A stretch of 64,000 nt of DNA from Pseudomonas sp. PB106 (lineage in GTDB: Bacteria > Pseudomonadota > Gammaproteobacteria > Pseudomonadales > Pseudomonadaceae): positions 43,639 to 107,638 of the forward strand of contig NZ_RWIM01000111.1 of NCBI RefSeq assembly GCF_009764645.1, given 5' to 3'. How positions within the stretch are numbered: the first letter of the stretch is position 1; each line of letters begins with the position of its first letter. The notes under the pieces were generated by a model. The model made no database searches. It had not been told where the DNA came from and saw only the letters and a program-made list of their open reading frames with translations. Below are positions 27,141-36,519 of this stretch, piece by piece. The translations under genes were made by a program, and so were the position numbers.

Positions 27141-28556
27141 ATGGCTACCCCTGCAGCATCCTCCGCTCCGCTGATTGAAAAACACACGATAGGATACGTG
27201 CCCCCCGAAGATCGCCACGGCAAGGTCAGGGATCTGTTCACGCTCTGGTTCGGCGGCAACATCGCGCCGTTACCCATCGTCACCGGTGCGCTGGGCGTGC
27301 AGTTGTTTCACTTGAATCTGGTCTGGGGCATCGTCGCGATTCTCGTGGGCCATCTGGTCGGCGGCGTGCTGATGGCGCTGCACTCGGCGCAAGGCCCGCA
27401 GATGGGCATCCCGCAAATGATCCAGAGCCGCGCCCAGTTCGGCTCCCTCGGTGCGCTGCTGGTGGTGTTGATTGCCGGCGTCCTGTACATCGGCTTCTTC
27501 GCCTCCAACATCGTCCTCGCCGGCAAGTCATTGCACGGTGTGGTCGACAGCGTTCCGGTGCCGGTCGGCATTGTCATCGGCGCCGTGGGTTCAGGGATCA
27601 TCGGCATCATCGGCTACCGCTTCATCCACGTGCTCAACCGCATCGGCACCTGGGTGTTGGGGATCGGCATCGTCGTCGGTTTCGGCTATATCTTCACGCA
27701 TATTCAAACCGACGACTTCCTCACCCGAGGCAGCTTCAACCTGTCCGGCTGGCTCGCCACCGTGTCGTTGGCGGCGTTGTGGCAGATCGCGTTTGCGCCT
27801 TACGTTTCCGACTATTCGCGGTACTTGCCGGCGGACGTGAAAGTCTCGTCGACGTTCTGGACGACCTATCTGGGATCGGCGCTGGGCTCGAGCCTGGCGT
27901 TCATTTTCGGTGCCGTTGCCGTGCTCGCCACGCCCGTCGGCATGGACACCATGGACGCGGTGAAAATGGCCACTGGCTCCATCGGCCCGCTGATGCTGGT
28001 GCTGTTCCTGCTGAGCGTCATCAGCCACAACGCCCTCAACCTCTACGGCGCAGTGCTGTCGCTGATCACTCTGGTGCAGACCTTCGCCTACCGCTGGATC
28101 CCTACCGCCAAGAGCCGCGCAGTCATCTCGACCATCGTCTTGCTGGCCTGCTGCTTCGCCGCCGTCGGCGCTTCGAAAGACTTCATCGGCCACTTCGTCG
28201 ACATGGTCCTGGTGCTGCTGGTGGTGCTGGTGCCGTGGACGGCGATCAACCTGATCGACTTCTACGCGATCCACAAAGGCCAGTACGACATCCAGTCGAT
28301 CTTCCAGGTCGACGGCGGCATCTACGGGCGCTACAACCCGCAAGCCTTGCTGGCCTACGCGATCGGCATCGCCGTGCAGATCCCGTTCATGAACACGCCG
28401 CTGTACGTCGGCCCGGTGTCGGCACACATCAACGGCGCGGACCTGTCATGGCTGGTGGGCTTGCTGGTGACCTCGCCGCTGTACTTCTGGCTGGCGAATC
28501 GGGATACGTCCTATCGTCGGCGGATGATGGGCGGGAAGTTGGCGAGCAGTTTGTAA
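27141..28556 (+). CDS. NCS1-family nucleobase/cation permease (CodB-like), copy 2
   Basis: This 471-residue, 12-helix NCS1 symporter is a close paralogue of the permease at 4521. Shared segments run throughout, for example RDLFTLWF, NIAPLPIVTGA, AQGPxMGIPQMxQSR, GYxFIHxLNRIGTWV, TRGSFNLSGWLATVSL, VSDYSRYLPAD, SHNALNLYGAVLS and INLIDFY. The ATG at 27141 follows TTGGAG. It is divergent from the LysR gene and ends at a strong terminator. It probably imports the heterocycle or amide used by the monooxygenase/DUF1028/M20 operon; the two copies may have different but related substrates (inference). Confidence 0.9.
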   Translation: MATPAASSAPLIEKHTIGYVPPEDRHGKVRDLFTLWFGGNIAPLPIVTGALGVQLFHLNLVWGIVAILVGHLVGGVLMALHSAQGPQMGIPQMIQSRAQFGSLGALLVVLIAGVLYIGFFASNIVLAGKSLHGVVDSVPVPVGIVIGAVGSGIIGIIGYRFIHVLNRIGTWVLGIGIVVGFGYIFTHIQTDDFLTRGSFNLSGWLATVSLAALWQIAFAPYVSDYSRYLPADVKVSSTFWTTYLGSALGSSLAFIFGAVAVLATPVGMDTMDAVKMATGSIGPLMLVLFLLSVISHNALNLYGAVLSLITLVQTFAYRWIPTAKSRAVISTIVLLACCFAAVGASKDFIGHFVDMVLVLLVVLVPWTAINLIDFYAIHKGQYDIQSIFQVDGGIYGRYNPQALLAYAIGIAVQIPFMNTPLYVGPVSAHINGADLSWLVGLLVTSPLYFWLANRDTSYRRRMMGGKLASSL

Positions 28557-28577
28557 TTCTCATCTGCTGAACGCATT

Positions 28578-28613
28578 AAGGGCCGGAGCGCTGTGCAGCG
28601 ATCCGGCCCTTTT
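28578..28613 (+). terminator. Intrinsic terminator of permease gene
   Basis: AAGGGCCGGA and TCCGGCCCTT stems lie around a GCGCTGTGCAGCGA loop, followed by TTTT, 21 bases after the stop. It also lies just beyond the convergent NmrA gene. Confidence 0.85.
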
Positions 28614-28621
28614 CGTTGCCG

Positions 28622-29485
28622 TCAGATAAAGCGCTGGCGATGCTCCTCGATGAATTGCGCCGGTGTCTGCAATGGCTGACCGATGATCGCGGCACCCGTG
28701 TCGTCTAGCCCTTCAAGACGCTTCTCGCGCTGGTCGATTTTCACCGCGTTGAAGTGCACGGCAAACGCTGGATCGCCATCGACGCCAAGCAACCGTACAA
28801 ACTCTTCGACTTCTACCTGTTCGAAACGCACTTCCTTGCCCAGCGTGCTGCCCAACAGAGCGGCGAGTTCACGGTGGCTGTATTCGATCGGGCCGTGCAG
28901 TGCATACGCTTGACCGCCATGTCCCTCGGGTTTGAGCAGAATATTAGCCACCACCAACGCGATATCACTGGCCGCCATGGGCGCAAAACGGCTGTCGGCG
29001 TCGAACGGTGTCAGGTAGCGTCCGTCGCGAATAAAGTCGGCAATGTAGAGCATCCATTGGGCGAAGAACGTCACGCGCAGATGCGTGGATGGAATGCCCG
29101 ACCAAGTGAAAATCTGTTCCGACATCCAATGGTTCAACGTCGCCTGACTGCGTGCATCCGGCCGCGATTGTTTGTGCGACATGTTGACGATGTGCTTAAC
29201 GCCCTGCTCCTTCGCCGCCTGCGCAAACAACGCGGCTGCTTCGACCAGACCGTCGCTCAGCGGATAGCAAAAGTAGGCGCCGCCCACGCCTTCCATGGCC
29301 GGGCGCAACGACTTGAGGTCGCGCAAGTTACCGACGTGAATCTCGGCGCCCATGTCCTTGAGCTTTTGCGAGCGCTCATCTTCGCGACGCACCAGCGCTT
29401 TGACCCGGTGACCGCGCTCGAGCAGGGCTTTGACGGTTGGCGCGCCAGTGTCGCCGGTAGAACCTGTGACCAAAAACGTACTCAT
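28622..29485 (-). CDS. NmrA-like NAD(P)-binding oxidoreductase/sensor
   Basis: This 287-residue atypical short-chain dehydrogenase is of the NmrA/HSCARG type. The Rossmann motif is TGSTGDTGAPTVKALLERGH and the chain continues with LVRREDE (NADP preference) and GNLRDLKSL. The usual YxxxK dyad is not evident, which is normal for NmrA proteins that sense NAD(P) rather than catalyse. The start at 29485 follows GGAGA. It is the last gene of a three-gene operon (SDR, carbonic anhydrase-like, NmrA) divergent from a LysR gene. The role may be redox or quinone response (inference). Confidence 0.82.
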   Translation of the reverse strand: MSTFLVTGSTGDTGAPTVKALLERGHRVKALVRREDERSQKLKDMGAEIHVGNLRDLKSLRPAMEGVGGAYFCYPLSDGLVEAAALFAQAAKEQGVKHIVNMSHKQSRPDARSQATLNHWMSEQIFTWSGIPSTHLRVTFFAQWMLYIADFIRDGRYLTPFDADSRFAPMAASDIALVVANILLKPEGHGGQAYALHGPIEYSHRELAALLGSTLGKEVRFEQVEVEEFVRLLGVDGDPAFAVHFNAVKIDQREKRLEGLDDTGAAIIGQPLQTPAQFIEEHRQRFI

Positions 29486-29523
29486 CGTATTTCTCCAGTT
29501 CAACATTATGAAAATCAGGGTTG

Positions 29524-30060
29524 TTAAGGACGCAGACGGCTGGCCGGCACCACAGTCTCGACGAGCCCCGTGGCGACGTCGTAGACCAGACCGCTGACAC
29601 TGAAACTGGCAGGCAGTTGTGGGTTGGCTTTCAACGCTGCAACATCGATGGCCACGGCCTGACGCGGGTCGGCTATCGCCAGTGACGGCAATTGTTCCGG
29701 GACCACGCCCATGTACTGCGCGAGCAATGAAGGGTCGTGGTGCAAGCACCCGCGAATGCCGCAATCGGTATGCTGCAGGATGATCAACTGCCAGCCTTCA
29801 CCGAGCGGCGCACCGCCGGCCTGAGAAACCCGGCCCAGAATCGCCAGGGTTTCGAACAATGCCGGGGTGACTCGGCCACCGACATTGCGGATCACCGCCG
29901 CTTCGCCGGGCTGCAGGCCGAGTACATCCACCGGGTCAACGCGCGGATCGACGCAACCGAGGATCAGCGCTCGCTGGGAAGGAATAATCTTCAGCGCCGC
30001 CGAGAAGCCATTGGCGGCGAACGCGGCATTGCGTTCGAGCAGGGTTTGCAGGAAGTCCAT
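29524..30060 (-). CDS. Beta-class carbonic anhydrase-like protein
   Basis: This 178-residue beta-carbonic anhydrase-like protein has its zinc ligands in CVDPRVD (CxDxR) and HTDCG (HxxC), with VIRNVGGR as the conserved active-site strand. It would interconvert CO2 and bicarbonate in the cytosol. It is shorter than the main housekeeping beta enzymes, matching the small subgroup often found next to oxidoreductases. It lies 26 bases downstream of the SDR gene and 38 bases upstream of the NmrA gene, so the three form one operon. Confidence 0.83.
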   Translation of the reverse strand: MDFLQTLLERNAAFAANGFSAALKIIPSQRALILGCVDPRVDPVDVLGLQPGEAAVIRNVGGRVTPALFETLAILGRVSQAGGAPLGEGWQLIILQHTDCGIRGCLHHDPSLLAQYMGVVPEQLPSLAIADPRQAVAIDVAALKANPQLPASFSVSGLVYDVATGLVETVVPASRLRP

Positions 30061-30086
30061 GGCACACCTCGATCAAGAATGGGCAA

Positions 30087-30830
30087 TCAGCCGCGCTGTG
30101 GCAGACGCGTGGACATCAGCGCCTGAAGCTTTTGTGGGTCAGCGGTAAAGGCTTGATGGATGTTGCGCGACTGGGCGCCGGCGATGACTTCATCGTTGAT
30201 GCCCGCTTCGATCGCATCCAACGCATCTATCACCACTTCGAGCGGGCTCAGGCGTGGTTCCGGGAGCTTCGCGCCCATCGCCGTTTCGGTCTGCACCGCC
30301 AGCACGCCGACCACTTGAGTGCCCTGCGCGCCGAGTTCGGCACGCAGGCTGCGGGTCAACGACAGGCCAGCGGCTTTCGAGGCGGAGTACGTTGCTGCCA
30401 TCGGCAGGCTAACCAGCGAGAGCATCGACAACATGTTCAACACCGCGCCACCCGAGGCCGCCAGCACCGGTGCAAACGCCCGAGTCAGGGCCAATGGGCC
30501 GAAGTAATTCACTTCCATTTCCAAGCGGGCGTCCTGCATGTCCGGCGCGCTGATGGCGCCGTCGAACGCGGCGTAGCCGGCGTTGTTGATCAGCAGCGTG
30601 ACATCGGCGGCGACGCTGGCAGCGGCAGCGACTTGATCCGGATCCGTCACGTCCAGCGGCAGTGGCACCAGACGGCGATCGCCACTTTTGAGCAGGTCGG
30701 CCAGCGAAGCGGTATCGCGAACAGCCACGTAGACCTTGGCCGCGCCACGCTTGAGCAGTTCTTCAGCGAATGTGCGACCGATGCCACGGTTGGCACCGGT
30801 GACCAAGGCAATGGAATGGGCGATTTGCAT
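30087..30830 (-). CDS. Short-chain dehydrogenase/reductase
   Basis: This 247-residue classical SDR has the cofactor motif TGANRGIG, DVTDPDQV, NNAG and the catalytic Ser-Tyr-Lys in MLSLVSLPMAATYSASKAA. It reduces or oxidises an unidentified carbonyl/alcohol using NAD(P). The start at 30830 follows GAGGAA. It is the first gene of the operon with the carbonic anhydrase-like and NmrA genes, with its promoter in the 164-base region shared with the divergent LysR gene, the likely regulator. Confidence 0.88.
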   Translation of the reverse strand: MQIAHSIALVTGANRGIGRTFAEELLKRGAAKVYVAVRDTASLADLLKSGDRRLVPLPLDVTDPDQVAAAASVAADVTLLINNAGYAAFDGAISAPDMQDARLEMEVNYFGPLALTRAFAPVLAASGGAVLNMLSMLSLVSLPMAATYSASKAAGLSLTRSLRAELGAQGTQVVGVLAVQTETAMGAKLPEPRLSPLEVVIDALDAIEAGINDEVIAGAQSRNIHQAFTADPQKLQALMSTRLPQRG

Positions 30831-30994
30831 GATGTGTTCCTCGAAAGTCGATAAGGGCAAGTTGCGGAGTTGGCGGCCGTGCCGCGTTTCCGATGTGGCC
30901 AATATCAACGCTTCGACTCATGCTCGGTAGCCCGTGAATTGGGCTAAGATTTATCTCGATCCAGCATTAATCCTCCGCGCGCACGGGAGCCGGC

Positions 30995-31903
30995 ATGCCA
31001 CTCAAAGACCTTCACAGCCTGCGGCTCTACACTCGCGTCGCACGTCTGGGCAGCTTCTCCGCCGCCGCGCGCGAAGCGGGCCTGACGCAATCACAGGTGT
31101 CGCGAATGATTGCCGAGCTGGAGGCCAGCCTCGGCGCCCGGCTGTTATCGCGCACCACGCGCGCAGTGGTGCCGACCGAAGCGGGCCTGGAGTTTCTGGC
31201 GCGGATGGAACCGATCCTCGCGGCTGTCGATGACGCCGAGAACAGCGTGCGCGAAACCGGTGAATTGCGCGGATTGCTGCGCATCGGCATGCCCTCGACG
31301 ATGGCCATTCGCGTGGTCATTCCGCGCTTGTCGGCCTTCACCGAACGGCACCCGCAACTGCACCTGGAACTGATGCTCGAAGATCAATGGCAAGACATGG
31401 TCAAGGAAGCGGTCGATGTCGGGATTCGGGTCGGCAAGTTGCCGGATCTGGCCGGCACCGCGAAGCTGATTGGCAGCCTGCAGCGGATCGTCGTGGCGTC
31501 TGCCGCTTATCTCGCGCAGTACACCACGCCGTCGAGGCCCGAGGATCTTGAACAGCACCGAATCATCGGTGGGCCTGCGGCAGCACATGCATCATCGTGG
31601 CAATTCGAACGTGATGGCGAGAGCACATCCGTCAGTCTGACCGCGCAGATTTCGGTCAACGATACTGCCGGAGCATTGGCGGCGGCCGTTGGCGGACTGG
31701 GCGTCACTTCGACCACGTCATGGGCTTGCGCGCAGGAGCTGCGGGACGGCACGCTGGTACAGATTCTGCCGGCGTGGAAAATGGCCGACCTGCCGGTTCA
31801 CGCCTACTTTCCCATGGGCCGCGCGACACGTCTGGCGGCACGCGCGTTCGCTGATTTTCTCGCCAGTGCGCTTGAACAACCACCCACCCTTTCAGAGCAA
31901 TGA
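30995..31903 (+). CDS. LysR-family transcriptional regulator
   Basis: This 302-residue LysR protein has the DNA-binding domain [42 protein letters not shown] and a sensor domain of the CrgA/aldehyde-quinone type. It is divergent from the SDR/carbonic anhydrase/NmrA operon and is followed after a single base by a glutathione transferase gene, so it probably controls both. Regulators with this neighbour pattern often respond to electrophiles, but no effector can be named from the sequence. Confidence 0.9.
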   Translation: MPLKDLHSLRLYTRVARLGSFSAAAREAGLTQSQVSRMIAELEASLGARLLSRTTRAVVPTEAGLEFLARMEPILAAVDDAENSVRETGELRGLLRIGMPSTMAIRVVIPRLSAFTERHPQLHLELMLEDQWQDMVKEAVDVGIRVGKLPDLAGTAKLIGSLQRIVVASAAYLAQYTTPSRPEDLEQHRIIGGPAAAHASSWQFERDGESTSVSLTAQISVNDTAGALAAAVGGLGVTSTTSWACAQELRDGTLVQILPAWKMADLPVHAYFPMGRATRLAARAFADFLASALEQPPTLSEQ

Positions 31904-31904
31904 C

Positions 31905-32528
31905 ATGCTGCGAATACTCGGTAAGGCCTCATCGTTCAACGTGCGAAAAGTGCTGTGGACGTGTGCTGAATTGCAGATTCCTTTTGAGCGTGAAGACTGG
32001 GGTTCGGGGTTTCAGCCAACGAATACGCCGGAGTTTCTCACACTGAACCCGTGCGCCATGGTGCCGGTGATTCAGGACGGCGATTTCACGTTGTGGGAAT
32101 CGAATACGATCATTCGTTATCTGGCCTCGCGCTATGGCGGCGCGCCGCTTTATCCGGCTGAGCCGATGGCCCGGGCGCGGGTCGATCAGTGGATTGACTG
32201 GCAGGCTGCGGAGTTGAATCGCTCGTGGTCGTATCCGCTGATGTCGCTGGTGCGCAAGTCACCTGATTATCAGGACAGCGCTGCGCTGGCAGCGGGTTGC
32301 CGGGATTGGTCGAAGAACATGGAGATTCTCGATCGGCAACTGGAATCAACTGGCGCCTATGTCAGCGGCAACGCGTTTTCACTGGCAGACATCCCGATCG
32401 GACTCTCGGTAAACCGCTGGTTCGAAACACCGCTCAAGCATCCGCACTTGCCTGCCGTCAGCGCCTATTACGACCGCCTGAGTCAACGCGAAGGCTATCG
32501 TCTGTATGGCAGAAACGGTACGCCATAA
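31905..32528 (+). CDS. Glutathione S-transferase
   Basis: This 207-residue GST has an N-terminal thioredoxin-like domain ([20 protein letters not shown], with Ser as probable thiolate stabiliser; [26 protein letters not shown] for glutathione binding) and an all-helical C-terminal domain ([20 protein letters not shown]). The conserved cis-Pro is in MVPVI. It starts one base after the LysR stop and ends at a terminator, so the pair is co-transcribed. It presumably conjugates an electrophile; the substrate is unknown. Confidence 0.9.
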   Translation: MLRILGKASSFNVRKVLWTCAELQIPFEREDWGSGFQPTNTPEFLTLNPCAMVPVIQDGDFTLWESNTIIRYLASRYGGAPLYPAEPMARARVDQWIDWQAAELNRSWSYPLMSLVRKSPDYQDSAALAAGCRDWSKNMEILDRQLESTGAYVSGNAFSLADIPIGLSVNRWFETPLKHPHLPAVSAYYDRLSQREGYRLYGRNGTP

Positions 32529-32531
32529 CGC

Positions 32532-32565
32532 AAAAAACCGCTGATCCCGGAATCAGCGGTTTTTT
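32532..32565 (+). terminator. Intrinsic terminator of LysR-GST operon
   Basis: AAAAAACCGCTGAT and ATCAGCGGTTTTTT form a near-perfect hairpin with flanking A and T runs, usable in both directions (also near the end of the convergent molbindin gene). Confidence 0.92.
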
Positions 32566-32583
32566 ATTTGCCGTAAGAAACTA

Positions 32584-33012
32584 TCAGGCCGGAACACCCA
32601 GAATGATGTGCGAAGCCTTGATCACAGCTGTGGCGCTGACGCCTTTGGCCAGACCCAGCTCGGCGACGGCATCGCGGGTCACGATCGAGTAGACCTTGGA
32701 ACCGCCGGCCAGCTCGATGACCACTTCAGCATTGACCGCGCCATCCGTCACGCTCAGCACCTTACCTTCCAGGCAGTTGCGCGCGGACAGGCGGATGTCG
32801 CTGGATTCGGTCATCAGCATCACCCATGGCGCCTTGATCAGCGCGACGGCTTCTTTGCCGACGGCAATGCCGAGGTTCTTGATGCTTTCCATGGTCACCA
32901 CGGCAACCAACTGCTCACCGCCAGCCAGTGTCAGAACCACCTCGGCGTTAACCGCGCCGGCCTGAACATTGCTGACTTTGCCTTTGAATACGTTGCGTGC
33001 GCTGACTTTCAT
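32584..33012 (-). CDS. Molbindin: two-domain Mop/TOBE molybdate-binding protein
   Basis: This 142-residue cytosolic protein is made of two tandem Mop (TOBE) domains of about 68 residues each: KVSARNVFKGKVSNVQAGAVNAEV in the first and RLSARNCLEGKVLSVTDGAVNAEV in the second. The repeats are readily seen to be homologous. Such proteins oligomerise and store molybdate or tungstate. No mod transport or ModE gene is adjacent. The ATG at 33012 has AGGA nine bases upstream. Confidence 0.92.
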   Translation of the reverse strand: MKVSARNVFKGKVSNVQAGAVNAEVVLTLAGGEQLVAVVTMESIKNLGIAVGKEAVALIKAPWVMLMTESSDIRLSARNCLEGKVLSVTDGAVNAEVVIELAGGSKVYSIVTRDAVAELGLAKGVSATAVIKASHIILGVPA

Positions 33013-33152
33013 GAGGGACGTCCTGTTTTTTGACTTTAGAGTTAGGAAACAGCGTGCATCATCGAAGCTCGCGCTATATAAAAACAACTACAGCGATGCG
33101 CTCTGTTGTCACGCCCCCTACATAAAAGCACGCCCCGGAAAACCAGCACGAC

Positions 33153-33815
33153 TCAGATCAGTAGATCTTCATAGAACGCGCCGAACGGCCGCGTCGGATG
33201 GGCGATCTGGATTTCCAGAATCCACACGCCGGCGTTCGGTGCCTGTTCAAAATCGCCAAGATCGCCGCCCCGGTGAATCGCATGAGGAAAATCGCTGACC
33301 CGATGGCCCTTGATATTCAGGTTCAGCAGCCAGCCCATCGCTTCAGCCTGATCAGTCGCGTAGCGATACAGTTCGACCCCGGAAACACCCTCGCGCCAGA
33401 AAGCTTCGACACGCTCGAACAGTTCCTTGGCCGCTGCCGCACAGGCCCTCATTTGCGGATCAGAGCCGGTGGTGTAAGTCGCGCCCGCATCCCCTTCGTG
33501 CCCCTGCCAGACCACGCCCATGTCAATGAAGAAAATGTCGTCCTCACCCAACACCGGATCGCCGTCGGACCGCTGTTTGAAGGTCTTCAAGGTGTTGGCG
33601 CCGAAGCGGATCAGCAGCGGATGCCAGATTCGATCCATGCTCAGTTCGGCGAGGATTTCCTTGCCACGCGCAGTAGCTTCGGATTCAAGCATGCCGGGCT
33701 TGATCACCTCGGCAATGGCGTCGACGGCTTTCCAGGTCAACTGTTGAGCGTGACGCATCGTTTCCAGCACAAAACGTTCGCCGACTGCTTCTTTACCGCT
33801 CAGGGCTATGGTCAT
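33153..33815 (-). CDS. M24 family metallopeptidase (aminopeptidase P/creatinase-like fold)
   Basis: This 220-residue pita-bread-fold protein corresponds to the catalytic domain only, without the N-terminal domain of prolidases. Metal ligands are seen in FIDMGVVWQGHEGDAGATYTTG (two Asp), the His in IKGHRVSDFPH, and Glu in WILEIQI. The start at 33815 is chosen because GAGGAAC precedes it; an in-frame ATG lies at 33830. Whether it is a peptidase or a related C-N hydrolase cannot be told. It lies downstream of a LysR gene on the same strand with 83 bases between. Confidence 0.83.
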   Translation of the reverse strand: MTIALSGKEAVGERFVLETMRHAQQLTWKAVDAIAEVIKPGMLESEATARGKEILAELSMDRIWHPLLIRFGANTLKTFKQRSDGDPVLGEDDIFFIDMGVVWQGHEGDAGATYTTGSDPQMRACAAAAKELFERVEAFWREGVSGVELYRYATDQAEAMGWLLNLNIKGHRVSDFPHAIHRGGDLGDFEQAPNAGVWILEIQIAHPTRPFGAFYEDLLI

Positions 33816-33898
33816 TTCCTTGTTCCTCATCACCGCGCTGTATAGTTTTTTATATTGCGAAACGACGATCAAGATACAGCGGCGACACAACGTGTCAA

Positions 33899-34783
33899 TT
33901 ACTCCTCCGCCCGCACCACCCCGCGCTCTTCAAGCAATCTCACAAACATCCCCAAACTGCGCGACACCGTACCGCGCCGCCACACCAGCCACGTAGTCAG
34001 GTAGCGAAAATCCGTCGCCAACGGCCAGACGCTGACGGTCGCGCTGCCCGGCATGCTTTGCAGCATCTTGCGTGGCATCAGTGCCAGACCGGCACCCGCA
34101 CTGACGCAGGCGAGCATGCCGTGGTAGGACTCCATTTCAAAGATCTTGCCGGGCACGGCAGCGTCGGTGCTGAACCATTTTTCAAAGTGATGGCGATAGG
34201 AGCAGTTGGAGCGGAAGGCGTAGATGTTTTCGCCATTCACGTCGGCCGCGCGCTGCACCGGTGGGTGATTGAGCGGTGCGATGATGACCATTTCCTCTTC
34301 GAAGGCCGGCACGCCTTCCAGCGTCGGGTGCAGCACCGGGCCGTCAACGAACGCCGCTGCGAGCCGCCCGGACAACACGCCGTCGATCATCGTCCCCGAG
34401 GGTCCGGTGGACAGGTCGAGATCGACTTTCGGGTGCAACTGGTTATACGCCGCGAGCAATTCGGGGATGCGCACCGCCGCCGTACTTTCCAGCGAACCCA
34501 AAGGAAACGCGCCCTGCGGTTCTTCACCTGCCACGGTCGCCCGAGCTTCCTGTACCAGATCGAGAATCCGTCGCGCGTATTCGAGAAAACTCCACCCGGC
34601 CGGCGACAGACGCAAACGGCTTTTCTCGCGAATAAACAGTTCAACGCCGAGATCCTGCTCCAGCTGCTTGATCCGCGTGGTCAGGTTCGACGGTACGCGA
34701 TGAATCTGCGCGGCGGCGGCGCTGATGCTGCCGTGTTCGGCAACGGCTTTGAAGATTTCCAGCTGCACCAGATCCACAGTCAT
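33899..34783 (-). CDS. LysR-family regulator, PtrR (YneJ)-like
   Basis: This 294-residue LysR regulator has a DNA-binding domain beginning [43 protein letters not shown]. The '[14 protein letters not shown]' form is typical of the PtrR group. E. coli PtrR controls sad and responds to nitrogen or putrescine metabolism, and here the gene is divergent from a sad orthologue across 97 bases, the same arrangement as in E. coli. The start at 34783 has GGAGA very close upstream. Confidence 0.87.
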   Translation of the reverse strand: MTVDLVQLEIFKAVAEHGSISAAAAQIHRVPSNLTTRIKQLEQDLGVELFIREKSRLRLSPAGWSFLEYARRILDLVQEARATVAGEEPQGAFPLGSLESTAAVRIPELLAAYNQLHPKVDLDLSTGPSGTMIDGVLSGRLAAAFVDGPVLHPTLEGVPAFEEEMVIIAPLNHPPVQRAADVNGENIYAFRSNCSYRHHFEKWFSTDAAVPGKIFEMESYHGMLACVSAGAGLALMPRKMLQSMPGSATVSVWPLATDFRYLTTWLVWRRGTVSRSLGMFVRLLEERGVVRAEE

Positions 34784-34880
34784 TCTCCAATCGTGAAAGA
34801 AACGATCATTATTATTCAGTTTCCAGAAAACAAACACCAGCCTACTCTGGACTCATCCGACGAACATGCAGGACACAGCC

Positions 34881-36272
34881 ATGAGCCAGATTTCCAGCCA
34901 AACCCATGCCATCTCGATCAACCCGACCACCGGCGAACAGATCGGCCACTACGCTTTTGAATCCGCTGCCGCGCTTGATGCAGCACTGACCCGCGCCGCT
35001 TATGGTTTCGGCAAGTGGAAGCGCAAGCCGCTGCAAGATCGCTCGCGTCTGCTGACCGCGCTTGCCGGCGCGCTGCGTGAAACCGCTGAAGCCATGGCCA
35101 CCATGATCACTCAGGAAATGGGCAAGCCGATTGCTCAGGCCCGTGGCGAAATCGAAAAATGCGCCAAGCTGTGCGAGTGGTACGCCGAACACGGCCCGAC
35201 CATGCTCGACGCCGAAGCGACTCAGGTCGAAGGCGGCAAGGCGCGTATCGAATACCGTCCGCTGGGTCCGATCCTCGCCGTGATGCCGTGGAACTTCCCG
35301 ATCTGGCAAGTGCTGCGTGGCGCCGTTCCTGCGCTGATCGCCGGCAACACCTACGTGCTCAAACATGCGCCGAACGTGATGGGCAGCGCCTATCTGCTGC
35401 GCGACGCTTTCACCCGCGCCGGTTTTGCCGACGGTGTGTTTGAAGTGATCAACGTCACCCCGGAAGGCGTTTCCACCGCGATCGCTGACCCGCGCATCGC
35501 TGCAGTGACCCTGACCGGCAGCGTCCGCGCCGGTATGGCGATTGGCGCTCAGGCCGGTGCTGCACTGAAGAAATGCGTACTGGAACTGGGCGGTTCCGAC
35601 CCGTTCATCGTGCTCAACGACGCCGATATCGACGAAGCCGTGCAAGCCGCGGTGATCGGCCGTTATCAGAACTCCGGCCAGGTTTGCGCTGCGGCCAAGC
35701 GTCTGATCATCGAAGAAGGCGTGGTTGAAGAATTCACCCGCAAATTCGTCGAAGCCACACGCAAACTGAAGGTTGGCGATCCGCTGGCCGCCGACACTTA
35801 CATCGGCCCTATGGCGCGGTTTGACCTGCGCGATGAACTCGACCAGCAAGTGCGCGACACCCTCGAGGAAGGCGCGACCCTGCTGCTCGGTGGCGGCAAA
35901 GCCGAAGGTGCCGGCAACTATTACGAGCCAACCGTACTGGCCGACGTGACCGACCGCATGACCTCGTTCAAACAGGAATTGTTCGGCCCGGTTGCGTCGA
36001 TCATCACCGCCCGCGATTGCGCGCACGCCGTGGCCTTGGCCAACGACAGCGAGTTCGGCCTGACCGCGACGATTTACACCGCCAACGTGCAACTGGCCCA
36101 GCAACTGACCAGCGAACTGGACACCGGCGGCGTGTTCATCAATGGCTACTCCGCCAGCGATCCGCGTGTGACCTTTGGTGGCGTGAAGAAAAGCGGTTTC
36201 GGACGCGAACTGTCGCACTTCGGCGTACGTGAATTCTGCAACGCGCAAACCGTGTGGCTGGATCGCAAGTAA
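34881..36272 (+). CDS. sad: NAD+-dependent succinate semialdehyde dehydrogenase (Sad/YneI)
   Basis: This 463-residue aldehyde dehydrogenase is closely similar to E. coli Sad throughout: THAISINPTTGEQ, DWYAEHG-type CEWYAEHGPTML, IEYRPLGPILAVMPWNFPIWQV, KHAPNVMGSA, GSVRAGMAIGAQAGAALKK, and GGVKKSGFGRELSHFGVREF. The catalytic Glu is in LELGGSDP and the Cys in NSGQVCAAAKR. It oxidises succinate semialdehyde to succinate in 4-aminobutyrate and putrescine breakdown. The ATG at 34881 (AGGA eight bases before) is preferred over one at 34866 that has no ribosome-binding site. It is probably regulated by the divergent PtrR-like protein. Confidence 0.93.
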   Translation: MSQISSQTHAISINPTTGEQIGHYAFESAAALDAALTRAAYGFGKWKRKPLQDRSRLLTALAGALRETAEAMATMITQEMGKPIAQARGEIEKCAKLCEWYAEHGPTMLDAEATQVEGGKARIEYRPLGPILAVMPWNFPIWQVLRGAVPALIAGNTYVLKHAPNVMGSAYLLRDAFTRAGFADGVFEVINVTPEGVSTAIADPRIAAVTLTGSVRAGMAIGAQAGAALKKCVLELGGSDPFIVLNDADIDEAVQAAVIGRYQNSGQVCAAAKRLIIEEGVVEEFTRKFVEATRKLKVGDPLAADTYIGPMARFDLRDELDQQVRDTLEEGATLLLGGGKAEGAGNYYEPTVLADVTDRMTSFKQELFGPVASIITARDCAHAVALANDSEFGLTATIYTANVQLAQQLTSELDTGGVFINGYSASDPRVTFGGVKKSGFGRELSHFGVREFCNAQTVWLDRK

Positions 36273-36292
36273 CCCAGACACAAGACACCCTT

Positions 36293-36383
36293 TGTAGGAG
36301 TGAGCCTGCTCGCGATTGCGGCGTGTCAGCCAACAAGTCTGTAGCTGACCCACCGTATTCGCGAGCAAGCTCGCTCCCACAAG
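36293..36383. repeat. REPIN, first of a tandem pair
   Basis: A TGTAGGAGTGAGCCTGCTCG arm and a GCGAGCAAGCTCGCTCCCAC arm in inverse orientation lie after the sad gene. The two arms are of slightly different REP types. Confidence 0.85.
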
Positions 36384-36421
36384 GGTGCACCACGTCAAAT
36401 CAACTGATTGAACCCATCCAA

Positions 36422-36511
36422 TGTGGGAGCGAGCTTGCTCGCGAAGGCGGTAAGTCAGGCGGCTTGATTGCCACTGACCCACCGCTTTCGCAAGAAGGCT
36501 CGCTCCAACAA
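36422..36511. repeat. REPIN, second of a tandem pair
   Basis: TGTGGGAGCGAGCTTGCTCG pairs with a decayed arm (TTCGCAAGAAGGCTCGCTCC), 38 bases after the first REPIN. Together they fill the 247-base gap between two convergent genes. Confidence 0.85.
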
Positions 36512-36519
36512 TCGGCCGC

